From Deltaproteobacteria bacterium (GTDB lineage: Bacteria; Desulfobacterota; SM23-61): DNA of 6,709 nucleotides. The DNA is taken from positions 1 to 6,709 of the forward strand of contig JAOUFX010000160.1 of NCBI GenBank assembly GCA_029857975.1, read 5' to 3'. The position numbers and the translations under genes are program-made. Under the pieces are notes generated by a model that was not told the origin of the DNA, searched no databases, and saw nothing but the letters and a program-made list of their open reading frames with translations. Below, in pieces: positions 1-6,455 of this stretch (its first letter is position 1; the number at the start of each line of letters is the position of its first letter).

Positions 1-1
1 G

Positions 2-928
2 ATGTTCGCTGGAAGTCATACCCTCTTTATTCCTTTAATCCTTTTGATCGTTTTATTGGGTATGATGTATACCCCGACCACATGTGCGTTCTGGGCTTTT
101 ATCAGCGGGCTCCTTCTTTACCTTATCTCCCAAAGAAGTAAAAAAGACCTGGGGGAAGCCCTGAAAAAGGTAATGAAAGCCCTGGAGGCGGGCGCCTATA
201 CGGCTGCTTTCGTAGCCTCCATGGCTGTGGTGGTTCAAATTGTGGTGGCCGTCGTAGGGATGACCGGATTGGCTGTTAAGTTTTCTTCGATCATCATCGC
301 CTTAAGCGGCCAATCCCTTATAGTCGCTTTGGTGTTGGGGATGATTGTCACCATGATCTTGGGTATGGGCGTTCCCACAGTGGCCGCCTATATTTTGGGG
401 ATCTCCATCGTGGCCGGCGCTTTTATTAATGTAGGTATGGATTCTCTGATTGCTCATTTTTTCATTTTCTATTATGGAGTTCTGGCCGGAGTGACGCCAC
501 CCGTGGCCCTGGCAGCCTATGTGGGGTCAGCGATTGCGGGGGCCCATTGGTTCCGGACCGCTCTGACCGCCTGCCGCATCGGCTTTGCAGGATTTTTAGT
601 CCCCTTTATGTTTGTCTACAACCCAAGCCTTTTAGGACAAGGCCCTCTGCTCGGGGTAATGATTGGATTTGTCTCCGCGTGCATAGGGGTAATCGCTCTC
701 TCCGCTTCGATGATCGGCTATTTAATCAAACCCGCTAATTTTATTGAAAGGGCATTGCTCTTTGGGGCAGCACTGGCTTTAATTGATTCTCGTCTCACCA
801 CTGACCTCATTGGCTATTCTTTATTCGGCATCGCCCTGCTCTTACAAAAGAGTTGGAGTTGGCGGCCGCAGGAAGCCATCCCGGTTTTAGTGGGTGGGGA
901 GGCAGATAGAACGGAAAAAAGGTTATAA
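2..928 (+). CDS. TRAP transporter fused permease (4TM/12TM, DctQM-type), C-terminal part
   Basis: This is the C-terminal 308 residues of a membrane permease that drives solute uptake with a cation gradient, together with a periplasmic binding protein that is not in the window. Nearly the whole protein is hydrophobic, with about ten membrane segments (for example near residues 7-22, 27-43, 66-90, 105-120, 150-173, 190-206, 215-240 and 267-282). Family signatures are GMGVPT at 121-126, the stretch around AHFFIFYYGVLAG followed by TPPVALAAY (151-173), and PFMFVYNPSLL at 201-211; these are typical of fused TRAP permeases. Such proteins usually have about 600-700 residues, so the gene very probably begins left of the window and the ATG at position 2 is likely internal. 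The soluble tail after residue 283 is short and charged. The substrate cannot be read from the sequence; TRAP systems usually carry carboxylates or related organic solutes. The family call is firm. Confidence 0.9.
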   Translation: MFAGSHTLFIPLILLIVLLGMMYTPTTCAFWAFISGLLLYLISQRSKKDLGEALKKVMKALEAGAYTAAFVASMAVVVQIVVAVVGMTGLAVKFSSIIIALSGQSLIVALVLGMIVTMILGMGVPTVAAYILGISIVAGAFINVGMDSLIAHFFIFYYGVLAGVTPPVALAAYVGSAIAGAHWFRTALTACRIGFAGFLVPFMFVYNPSLLGQGPLLGVMIGFVSACIGVIALSASMIGYLIKPANFIERALLFGAALALIDSRLTTDLIGYSLFGIALLLQKSWSWRPQEAIPVLVGGEADRTEKRL

Positions 929-1004
929 AAATGGCGAGCCTTTATGAACAGAGACGCGCAAAGAGGGTAGACTACATGAGTACATGCTTTCCCCTTGCAG
1001 CTTG

Positions 1005-1038
1005 GCCATGCGGTGGACATATGGGCGTTTTTTATTTT
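1005..1038 (+). terminator. Weak candidate terminator between permease and dehydrogenase genes
   Basis: GCCATG (1005-1010) can pair with CAT and GGGC (1018-1026) if a two-base AT bulge is allowed, with a 7-base loop, and is followed by GTTTTTTATTTT (1027-1038). The stem is short and imperfect, so partial termination or simple read-through are both possible. It lies in the 149-base gap after the permease stop. Confidence 0.25.
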
Positions 1039-1066
1039 GAGTAAACTGAGTTTTTAAAAATGTGGT

Positions 1067-1071
1067 GGAGG
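1067..1071 (+). promoter_or_regulatory. Ribosome binding site deciding the dehydrogenase start
   Basis: GGAGG lies six bases before the ATG at 1078. The reading frame is open from an earlier ATG at 1060, but that codon has no such site before it and the GGAGG would fall inside the coding region, so 1078 is preferred. Confidence 0.75.
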
Positions 1072-1077
1072 AAACCA

Positions 1078-2241
1078 ATGGACATGATGAACGTTTTGAC
1101 CTACCTATGTCCAACAAAGATCTATATGGGTATCAATGCCCATGAGAAGCTAAAAGAGATTATTGCTGAACAGAAAGTGAAACGCTTGCTTTTGATGTGT
1201 GATCCGGGTGTGGTTTCCGGCGGAATTTATCGATCCATAGAAAACGTCCTCAAAGATCATCAGGTGACCTTCGAGGTCTTCGCAGAAATCGAGCCCGATC
1301 CGAGTACTAAAACCGTAGAGAAAGCCTATGAGATTTGCCGAACCATGCGACCTTCTATTTTATTGGCCCTTGGCGGCGGTAGCACCATGGATGCAGCGAA
1401 AGCTGCGGGTATCCTCGTCACCAATGGAGGACGGATTCAAGATTACGAAGGCAATGATAAGTTCAAGAATCCCCCCTTGCCCCTCATTGCCATACCGACA
1501 ACGGCAGGTACCGGCTCAGAGGTTTCGTATACTTGCGTAATTACCGATACCGAGCGAGCCACCAAAATGGGAATAAGAAGCGCCGCATTGAATCGTGCCC
1601 AGATGGCCATCTTGGATCCAGTGGCCCTTAGGTCATTGCCGGAGAAGGCTGCCGCCCATGCGGCGATGGATGCCTTCGTTCATGCCCTCGAATCCTATAT
1701 CTCCTTGCAGGCCAATCCCATTACGGATGCGGTGAATTTGCATGCCATGGAATTAATAGCTCAAAACGTCAGATCCTTTGTGTCCAACAGAAATCATATG
1801 CAAGCGGGATTGCGTATGCTCTGTGCGGCTGCGCTCGCCGGCATGGGTTTCAGCAATACCGGCCTTGGAAATATCCATTGTATGGCGAGACTTGTCGGTG
1901 CCTTTTTCCATGTACCTCACGGCCTCTCGAACGCCGTCTGCCTTCCCTATGTGGCCGAATTTAATCTGATGGCGAACCCGGAAAAATTTGCCCGGGTAGC
2001 CTTGGCGATGGGAGAAAAAATCCAGGGTCTGACAGTTTTGGAAGCAGGAAGAAAGGCCATGGAAGCGATTAAACAATTGAATAAAGATTGGGGGATACCG
2101 ATGAAGTTGAGAGAAGTTGGTGTTACGGAAGATCGGCTGCCAGAGATGGCCCGCCTGGCATTTGAATCCAATTATAATCGTTGGAATCCTCGGTATACAA
2201 CCATTGAAGATTTCCGTTCCCTCTTTGAGAAGGCTTTTTAA
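1078..2241 (+). CDS. Iron-containing alcohol dehydrogenase (group III Fe-ADH family)
   Basis: Predicted cytoplasmic NAD(P)-dependent dehydrogenase of 387 residues, normal length for the family, interconverting an alcohol and an aldehyde or ketone. The N-terminal dinucleotide-binding half carries GGGSTMDAAK at 99-108 and TTAGTGSE at 141-148. The helical C-terminal half carries the four metal ligands by alignment with E. coli lactaldehyde reductase FucO: D198, H202, H267 and H281, the last in PHGLSNA. One conserved position is changed: the histidine four residues after the third ligand (FucO His267) is arginine here, R271, codon AGA at 1888-1890. That histidine is near the catalytic metal in FucO, so activity or substrate may differ. 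The start at 1078 follows a good GGAGG. The amidohydrolase gene follows after only 17 bases, so the two form an operon. The family is certain; the substrate is unknown. Confidence 0.93.
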   Translation: MDMMNVLTYLCPTKIYMGINAHEKLKEIIAEQKVKRLLLMCDPGVVSGGIYRSIENVLKDHQVTFEVFAEIEPDPSTKTVEKAYEICRTMRPSILLALGGGSTMDAAKAAGILVTNGGRIQDYEGNDKFKNPPLPLIAIPTTAGTGSEVSYTCVITDTERATKMGIRSAALNRAQMAILDPVALRSLPEKAAAHAAMDAFVHALESYISLQANPITDAVNLHAMELIAQNVRSFVSNRNHMQAGLRMLCAAALAGMGFSNTGLGNIHCMARLVGAFFHVPHGLSNAVCLPYVAEFNLMANPEKFARVALAMGEKIQGLTVLEAGRKAMEAIKQLNKDWGIPMKLREVGVTEDRLPEMARLAFESNYNRWNPRYTTIEDFRSLFEKAF

Positions 2242-2245
2242 AAAT

Positions 2246-2251
2246 GGGAGG
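2246..2251 (+). promoter_or_regulatory. Ribosome binding site deciding the amidohydrolase start
   Basis: GGGAGG lies seven bases before the ATG at 2259. An in-frame ATG at 2244 overlaps this site and lacks one of its own, so 2259 is chosen. The site sits just after the dehydrogenase stop codon, as expected for tightly spaced operon genes. Confidence 0.75.
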
Positions 2252-2258
2252 ATTATTT

Positions 2259-3212
2259 ATGGACCAAAGCAGCAAGACTCACAAACTGATGGCATCCCCA
2301 CAAACGGTGCACACAGGCTTTTTTGACGCGAGCCTCCGCCCAGTTCTCACCATCGAATCCGGAGACACGGTGGTCATGAGCTCGATGATGTTGATGGATG
2401 GCCAACTTCGTGGCGGGATGACCCTGGAAGAATTGATGGCCACCCGACAGGCCTATACGGACCGCCAGGTTGGGGCTCATACCCTAACCGGCCCGATTTT
2501 CGTTAAAGGGGCCGAGCCGGGGGATGCGCTGGAAGTACGTATCCAAAAATTGGTGCCTGCCGACTGCGGGGTGAATTATCACTGGCCGGGAAGGTTTGAT
2601 CGGGGCGGGCTCCCGGAAGATTTTGCCGAGGGGCAAATCAAGACGCTGCCTTTGGACTTGGACAGAATGGAAACGACATTCGCTCCCGGAGTTATCATCC
2701 CCCTGAAACCTTTCTTCGGGGTGATGGGGGTCGCGCCCCGAGCGGGAGAAAAAAGGCCCGCCGCCATTCCGGATTATTTCGGCGGGAACATGGACAATAA
2801 AGAACTCGTCCCGGGAACGACTCTTTTTCTGCCGGTCATTGTGCCCGGCGCTCTTTTTTCCGCCGGAGACGCTCATGCCGTTCAAGGAGATGGGGAGGTA
2901 AATGTTACCGCCATTGAGACCGCCATGATGGAAGCCGTCCTGCAGTTTTACGTCCGCAAAGATATGAAAATTGAGAGACCCATGGCGGAGACGCCCCACC
3001 ACTGGATCACCATGGGGTTCCACGAGGACCTGGATGAGGCCGTTAAGATTGCGCTGCGGGATGCAATTCAATTCCTATCCCAAACAAAAGGACTAACCTT
3101 GGATGACTCCTATGCCCTATGCAGTCTGGCGGTTGATTTGCGGGTCACCCAAATCGTCGACGGCAATAAAGGAATTCACGCTATGATCCCGAAGGCGATT
3201 TTTAAAAATTAA
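2259..3212 (+). CDS. Acetamidase/formamidase family amidohydrolase
   Basis: A 317-residue protein of the FmdA/AmdA family, metal-dependent enzymes that hydrolyse short amides such as formamide or acetamide to the acid and ammonia. The family blocks appear in order: HTLTGPIFVKGAEPGD (74-89), FFGVMGVAPRAGE (152-164), GGNMDNKEL (175-183), SAGDAHAVQGDGEV (201-214) and DLRVTQIVDGNKGIHAMIPK (293-312). GNMD and the GDAHAVQGDGE segment hold the acidic and histidine residues expected at the metal site, so the active site looks intact. Its length matches the shorter bacterial form. There is no signal peptide, so it is cytoplasmic. It lies 17 bases after the alcohol dehydrogenase and is probably translated from the same message. 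The ammonia it releases could serve as nitrogen source. Family members also act on other amides, so the true substrate is open. Confidence 0.92.
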   Translation: MDQSSKTHKLMASPQTVHTGFFDASLRPVLTIESGDTVVMSSMMLMDGQLRGGMTLEELMATRQAYTDRQVGAHTLTGPIFVKGAEPGDALEVRIQKLVPADCGVNYHWPGRFDRGGLPEDFAEGQIKTLPLDLDRMETTFAPGVIIPLKPFFGVMGVAPRAGEKRPAAIPDYFGGNMDNKELVPGTTLFLPVIVPGALFSAGDAHAVQGDGEVNVTAIETAMMEAVLQFYVRKDMKIERPMAETPHHWITMGFHEDLDEAVKIALRDAIQFLSQTKGLTLDDSYALCSLAVDLRVTQIVDGNKGIHAMIPKAIFKN

Positions 3213-3266
3213 GGTTCATCTCCAAATTAATACGAACGCATTAAATTTCTTTACCACCATTCGACT

Positions 3267-3319
3267 CCCCCTCACCCCATCCCTCTCCCCCCGCGGGGGA
3301 GAGGGGAAGGGTGAGGGGG
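3267..3319. repeat. GC-rich palindromic element (dispersed-repeat type)
   Basis: A 25-base left arm (3267-3291, C-rich, beginning CCCCCTCACCCC) and a 25-base right arm (3295-3319, G-rich, ending GGGTGAGGGGG) are reverse complements at 22 of 25 positions, with a CGC loop. All three mismatches sit together in the middle of the arms. Palindromes of this CCCTCACCC...CCCTCTCCC pattern are found dispersed between genes in many bacterial genomes. Its transcript would fold into a very stable hairpin. There is no T-run on either side, so it does not look like a classic intrinsic terminator, but it may protect the upstream mRNA or slow transcription. Only one copy is in the window, so dispersal here is inferred. 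Confidence 0.8.
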
Positions 3320-3358
3320 CCAATGTCAAAGAATTTATTGAGTAACGAGTACTATTAC

Positions 3359-3367
3359 AAGGAGGAG
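3359..3367 (+). promoter_or_regulatory. Ribosome binding site deciding the flavoprotein start
   Basis: AAGGAGGAG precedes the ATG at 3374 by six bases. The frame is open back to a GTG at 3311, which lies inside the palindromic repeat, and passes an ATG at 3323. The strong site and the start of recognisable homology both favour 3374. Confidence 0.8.
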
Positions 3368-3373
3368 AGTAAA

Positions 3374-3949
3374 ATGAAGAAAATGAAAGTTGTTGCGTTT
3401 AACGGCAGCCCTCGCAAGGACGGCAACACATCTATCCTCATCAAACATGTTTTCAACGAACTCGAAAAACAAGGGATAAACACCGAATTGGTGCAACTGT
3501 CGGAAAAGGAACTCCGGGGCTGCATCGCCTGTTACAAATGTGATGAAAATAAGGACCGGCATTGTGCGGTAAAAAGTGACGCAGCCAACGAATATATCGA
3601 GAAAATGCTCGGGGCAGATGGGATTATCCTGGGTTCGCCCGTCTATTTTAATGATGTTACGCCTGAAATGAAGGCTCTTATTGATCGTACTGGTTATGTG
3701 TCCAGATCCAACGGGAGAATGTTTAGGAACAAGGTCGGTGCTGCAATAGCTGCAGTACGCCGGGCAGGCGCCGTTCACACTCTTGACACTATGAATCATT
3801 TTTTCCTTAGTGGAGAGATGATCATTGTCGGTCGCAGTATCGGTGTCGGCAGGGAGAAGGGAGAAGTGGAAAAGGATGAAGAAGGGATGCAGCTGGTGAA
3901 ATCACTCGGGCAAAGGATGGGCTGGTTACTAAAAAAAATCCATGGGTAA
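3374..3949 (+). CDS. Iron-sulfur flavoprotein (Isf-like, NADPH-dependent FMN reductase fold)
   Basis: A 191-residue flavodoxin-fold redox protein. The N-terminal VVAFNGSPRKDGNTS (6-20) is the FMN phosphate-binding loop and GSPVYF (87-92) is the second flavin-contact loop. Between them lies C50-x2-C53-x2-C56-x7-C64, the compact four-cysteine motif that binds a 4Fe-4S cluster in iron-sulfur flavoproteins such as those of Methanosarcina and Archaeoglobus. The length matches that family. Isf proteins are homodimeric cytoplasmic electron carriers or reductases linked to ferredoxin and oxidative-stress chemistry in anaerobes. The gene stands apart from its neighbours: 161 bases and a palindrome before it, 935 bases without an intact gene after it, so it is probably its own unit. 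The electron partner is not encoded nearby. The family call is strong, the precise role unknown. Confidence 0.88.
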   Translation: MKKMKVVAFNGSPRKDGNTSILIKHVFNELEKQGINTELVQLSEKELRGCIACYKCDENKDRHCAVKSDAANEYIEKMLGADGIILGSPVYFNDVTPEMKALIDRTGYVSRSNGRMFRNKVGAAIAAVRRAGAVHTLDTMNHFFLSGEMIIVGRSIGVGREKGEVEKDEEGMQLVKSLGQRMGWLLKKIHG

Positions 3950-4091
3950 TTTTTCTTACCCCTTGATAGTTGACTCACAAAAATTAGCTAAGAAAACAAT
4001 AAAAAATTAACCTCATCAATTTAAATATTATTGTCGTTTGAGACTCTGAATTCGAGGGGAATCAAGGAATATCAAGATTAAAGGCCCCGCA

Positions 4092-4124
4092 ATTCCACTT
4101 GACCCCTCCAATAACATTCCACTT
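4092..4124. repeat. Short direct repeat ATTCCACTT, possible transposon-end remnant
   Basis: ATTCCACTT occurs at 4092-4100 and again at 4116-4124, a 24-base period, followed at 4131 by GATCTGACAATTTTACC. Short spaced repeats of this kind occur at the ends of IS21-like and related integrase-core elements. They lie just beyond the end of the possible transposase tail on the minus strand, which is where such an end would be. The identification is tentative. Confidence 0.3.
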
Positions 4125-4142
4125 TGTCCTGATCTGACAATT

Positions 4143-4365
4143 TTACCGGTTATCATTTTTGAGCGGCTCTACGACCTGTTCGTATCGACCCAGGAAGGAA
4201 GGGTTTAGCACCGAATTTAAAGCTTTGACCTGATCAAGGGTTTTTGGTATTATACGCTAAATTCTGGATTTCCCCTACAACCTTTTCCCTGGGTCTTAAA
4301 CCCAGGCCTTCCAAAAAGTGGGGAATAAGAATGCGCGGTGATCCGTTAACCCTCCAGATCCAATG
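4143..4365 (-). pseudogene. Possible decayed C-terminus of an integrase-core transposase
   Basis: On the minus strand two overlapping frames can be joined by one frameshift near 4236-4250. The upstream frame (down to 4234) ends in LRPREKVVGEIQNLAYNTK. The downstream frame, open from 4256 to the stop at 4143-4145, includes TLDQVKALNSVLNP, then FLGRYEQVVEPLKNDNR. The N-x-x-LNP block close to the C-terminus resembles the tails of DDE integrase-core transposases. The upstream frame itself opens only after a stop at about 4366, so any gene would be badly truncated. No catalytic residues are present. The repeated motif just outside the stop fits an element end. This could equally be chance open frame; the family is a guess from a short tail. 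Confidence 0.25.
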
Positions 4366-4401
4366 TCACACCAAAACGCCTGATTTCCGGATTCCCAACT
4401 T

Positions 4402-4594
4402 ATGGAAGCACAGAAAAAATTAAATGATCGCTGTGTCGGCTGCCTTTTGGGACTTGCCGTAAGGGATGCTCTTAGGACTACTCTGGAATTCAGGGGGCCG
4501 GGTAGATTTCGACCGATCCGGAAAAAAATTTAAAGGCGGTCTCAAACTCTAACTCAGCTTGGCTTTTTTTGTGTAAAAGCAAGGATTCGATCCG
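4402..4594 (+). pseudogene. Decayed N-terminal fragment of an ADP-ribosylglycohydrolase family gene
   Basis: An ATG at 4402 opens 43 residues ending at TAA 4531-4533. They include DRCVGCLLGLAVRDALRTT and then LEFRGPG, which matches the start of DraG-type ADP-ribosylglycohydrolases, where the usual form is GCLLGLAVGDALGTTLEF. Two conserved glycines are arginine here (codons AGG, each one G-to-A change from GGG). After a frameshift the +1 frame continues with GGLKL (4535-4549), a TAA, LSLAFF, another TAA and KQGFDP (4577-4594), which follow the family order. The metal-binding TDDT segment that should lie between is missing, apparently deleted, and nothing recognisable follows. Such enzymes remove ADP-ribose from proteins and have about 300 residues, so this is a dead remnant. 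No target or neighbour gene of that pathway is nearby. Confidence 0.6.
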
Positions 4595-4869
4595 CCAGTT
4601 ACTTTTAATCTGGTCTTAACTTCTTCCTGAAATTTGCGGTTGAAAGGTTTCATAAATTGTTGTAGATTTCTTCCAGAAATCAACATGGACGGCGAGGAGG
4701 TGATGTCTAGAGAACGCACATCGGAGACACTATAGTTATTCCACAAATTGAGTGAGAATGGGGGGGTTTTATTTCGTGAAATTTTAGGACGATACCATCG
4801 GACGAGGCCAGTCGCGATATTGACCTGCATGATTAATTAAGACACGCTACAATTTATTTAACAAAATAT

Positions 4870-4876
4870 AGGAGGT
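4870..4876 (+). promoter_or_regulatory. Ribosome binding site of the M24 gene
   Basis: AGGAGGT, close to the ideal site, lies eight bases before the ATG at 4885. It confirms the first in-frame ATG as the start. Confidence 0.8.
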
Positions 4877-4884
4877 TTAAACCT

Positions 4885-6207
4885 ATGCAATATGGACCCT
4901 ATGCAGTTGATTACGAGCACCGCCCCTACAATCCGGAGCGCATGCGCAACGAGAGGGTGGCAAGAGCTCAGGCCGCACTTAAAAAGCACGGCCTAGGCGC
5001 AATGATTTTATACGACTACGACTATCACCGCTACCTCGGGTACTACTCCTTCCACCAGTACGCCAGACGCAGGCTGGGTACGTTTGTTCTCCTGATTCAA
5101 GGCCAAGACTTGCCCTACGTTCCTATCGATCATTTGAATGGCCAATGGGAGCAGCCCCGAATGCCATGGTTTGAAGGCAAAATGGTGCTGGAGACATCCA
5201 AAGCTTACCAACTCATCCAGGGTCTACCCGATAACCCTGAATTTATGCCTGGCTATTTCGACAAGACCTGCCAAGAGATCAAAGCCCTACTAAAGAAGCA
5301 TGATGTCCTCGATATGCCCTGCGGTATCGACATCGCCAGCCACAACATGCTCGAGGCCTGCAAGCGGGCAGGGATTAACATCGTCGATGGCAACAATTGC
5401 ATGTCCGATGCGATTAAGATCAAGACCCGGGATGAGATCCATTGCCTGCGGATGGCCGGAGTGATCGCCGAGAGTGCCCATTGGGAGGTATGTCAGGCTT
5501 TGCGGCCGGGCATAACCGAGTTTCAGATTGCAGGAATTGCGGCCAACGCTCTCTACAAGCTTGGAGCCGAGGAGTTGGAAGGCCCCAGCTTCGTGGTTTG
5601 CACCGGGGAAAGATCTGGCTATGGCGTACCGAATATGCCCACAGATAGAATCGTGAGACCTGGAGACCTGTGCATCTTAGATATCAACGGCGTCAGCTTC
5701 CAGGGCTATCGCACTTGTTTCTACCGCACCTACTGCGTAGGAGACAAGCCAACCGAATTCCAGAAGGAAGTGTACCACATTGCCTACGAGGCGTTGATGG
5801 CCCTAACGGACTCGATAAAGCCGGGTATCACCACCCTGGACGCGCAGCAGAACTGGCTGAAAAAAGGAGATGCATCCGGCCTCTGGGGGCGCATACCAAA
5901 ATGGCCTGAGCCGGGCCGGTATTTCTACGGGACGGTGGCCCACGTGATCGGCCTCCGCTCGGGCGATCCGGGGCCAACCATTCCCGGGGCCAGCGGTATT
6001 TTTATGGGTGATTTCCCCGCTGAAAGACTCGAGCAGAATATGACCTTTGCTGTCGAAGCTGCCTGCTTTACATGGCTTGGAGACAGGTGGGCCAAGGATG
6101 GCGTGAAGATTGAGCACTGTGGTGTGATCACCGACAAGGGGTTCGAAGTCTTCTACCGGTTCCCAACAAAAGATCTGATCGCCTGCGGACTGCCCGGTGT
6201 CTACTAA
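4885..6207 (+). CDS. M24 (pita-bread fold) peptidase-like protein with altered active site
   Basis: A 440-residue cytoplasmic protein with two parts: an N-terminal creatinase/prolidase-type domain (about 20-175) and a C-terminal M24 pita-bread domain (about 180-425). The catalytic core starts near SDAIKIKTRDEIHCLRMAG and runs through RPGDLCILDING (258-269). By alignment with E. coli aminopeptidase P, the metal positions are D266, C278 (normally Asp), H353, E391 and E410. The histidine normally found before the first Asp (aminopeptidase P His243) is asparagine, N250, in VPNMPT. With one metal ligand and that histidine lost, a normal dinuclear aminopeptidase is unlikely. The M24 fold also includes non-peptidases such as creatinase, ectoine hydrolase and the DMSP lyase DddP, of similar length. 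The gene has its own ribosome site and terminator and stands as a single unit. The fold is certain, the reaction unknown. Confidence 0.85.
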   Translation: MQYGPYAVDYEHRPYNPERMRNERVARAQAALKKHGLGAMILYDYDYHRYLGYYSFHQYARRRLGTFVLLIQGQDLPYVPIDHLNGQWEQPRMPWFEGKMVLETSKAYQLIQGLPDNPEFMPGYFDKTCQEIKALLKKHDVLDMPCGIDIASHNMLEACKRAGINIVDGNNCMSDAIKIKTRDEIHCLRMAGVIAESAHWEVCQALRPGITEFQIAGIAANALYKLGAEELEGPSFVVCTGERSGYGVPNMPTDRIVRPGDLCILDINGVSFQGYRTCFYRTYCVGDKPTEFQKEVYHIAYEALMALTDSIKPGITTLDAQQNWLKKGDASGLWGRIPKWPEPGRYFYGTVAHVIGLRSGDPGPTIPGASGIFMGDFPAERLEQNMTFAVEAACFTWLGDRWAKDGVKIEHCGVITDKGFEVFYRFPTKDLIACGLPGVY

Positions 6208-6256
6208 GAAGATAGCCGGAATTATCATTGGCAGATTAGATGATTCGTTAAGTCAT

Positions 6257-6310
6257 GGGAGTGACTCATCAGCAAACTTATGGAGTCACTCCCTGTTTTC
6301 TTTTTTTGTA
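6257..6310 (+). terminator. Intrinsic terminator after the M24 gene
   Basis: GGGAGTGACTC (6257-6267) pairs perfectly with GAGTCACTCCC (6283-6293), an 11-base stem with a 15-base loop. The T-rich tract TGTTTTCTTTTTTT follows directly. It sits about 50 bases after the M24 stop codon and closes that transcription unit. Confidence 0.88.
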
Positions 6311-6396
6311 CAAATAGTTTCATTACCTAAACATTAAAATGCCAAAGTAGTTTAAACAAAAAGAAACAGTCTGCCTTTGCTGATTTTTGCGCACTG

Positions 6397-6402
6397 TATA
6401 AT
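6397..6402 (+). promoter_or_regulatory. Perfect TATAAT -10-like hexamer
   Basis: TATAAT preceded by TG stands in an AT-rich stretch downstream of the terminator. The only -35-like match upstream (TTGCTG, 6377-6382) is too close at 14 bases. No intact plus-strand gene follows within the window, so if it is a promoter its target lies to the right or is lost. Confidence 0.2.
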
Positions 6403-6455
6403 CTTTGTGAAATGAGGAGAAGTTTCGGTTAGCAAGCAGGGAAATATAGCAAAGA

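Larger units (their letters stand above)
3950..4884. other. 935-base region without an intact gene; decayed sequence
   Basis: No convincing full-length gene is present on either strand. The first 100 bases are very AT-rich. Two listed decayed pieces lie inside it: a possible minus-strand transposase tail (4143-4365) and a plus-strand ADP-ribosylglycohydrolase N-terminus (4402-4594). The motif ATTCCACTT occurs twice. A perfect 7-base-stem hairpin (4288-4294 with 4300-4306) has no T-run. A small hairpin GGGTAA/TTACCC (3944-3961) overlaps the flavoprotein stop; read on the minus strand it is followed by eight Ts, so it could only terminate minus-strand transcription. From about 4600 to 4850 I recognise nothing. 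Confidence 0.6.

Noticed and set aside
931..1044. 37-residue plus-strand open frame just after the permease stop
   Set aside because: Only a weak ribosome site (AAAAAAGG), odd composition (Cys, Trp, Gly) and no family resemblance. Its end overlaps the possible terminator.
2484..3071. Long minus-strand open frame of 195 residues
   Set aside because: It lies wholly inside the amidohydrolase gene, which has strong family motifs, and its own peptide shows none.
4577..4600. GGATTCGATCC resembling a tRNA T-arm
   Set aside because: The flanking bases do not form the five-base stem and no acceptor, D or anticodon arm is present. The bases are better explained as the QGFDP codons of the decayed gene.
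4549..4830. Minus-strand open frame of 93 residues in the gap
   Set aside because: No recognisable motif, no ribosome binding site before its ATG, and it overlaps the decayed glycohydrolase fragment on the other strand. Other frames of the same stretch are almost as open.
4820..4853. TTGACC and TACAAT as a promoter for the M24 gene
   Set aside because: The two hexamers are 22 bases apart, too far for a standard sigma-70 promoter, and no better pair was found.
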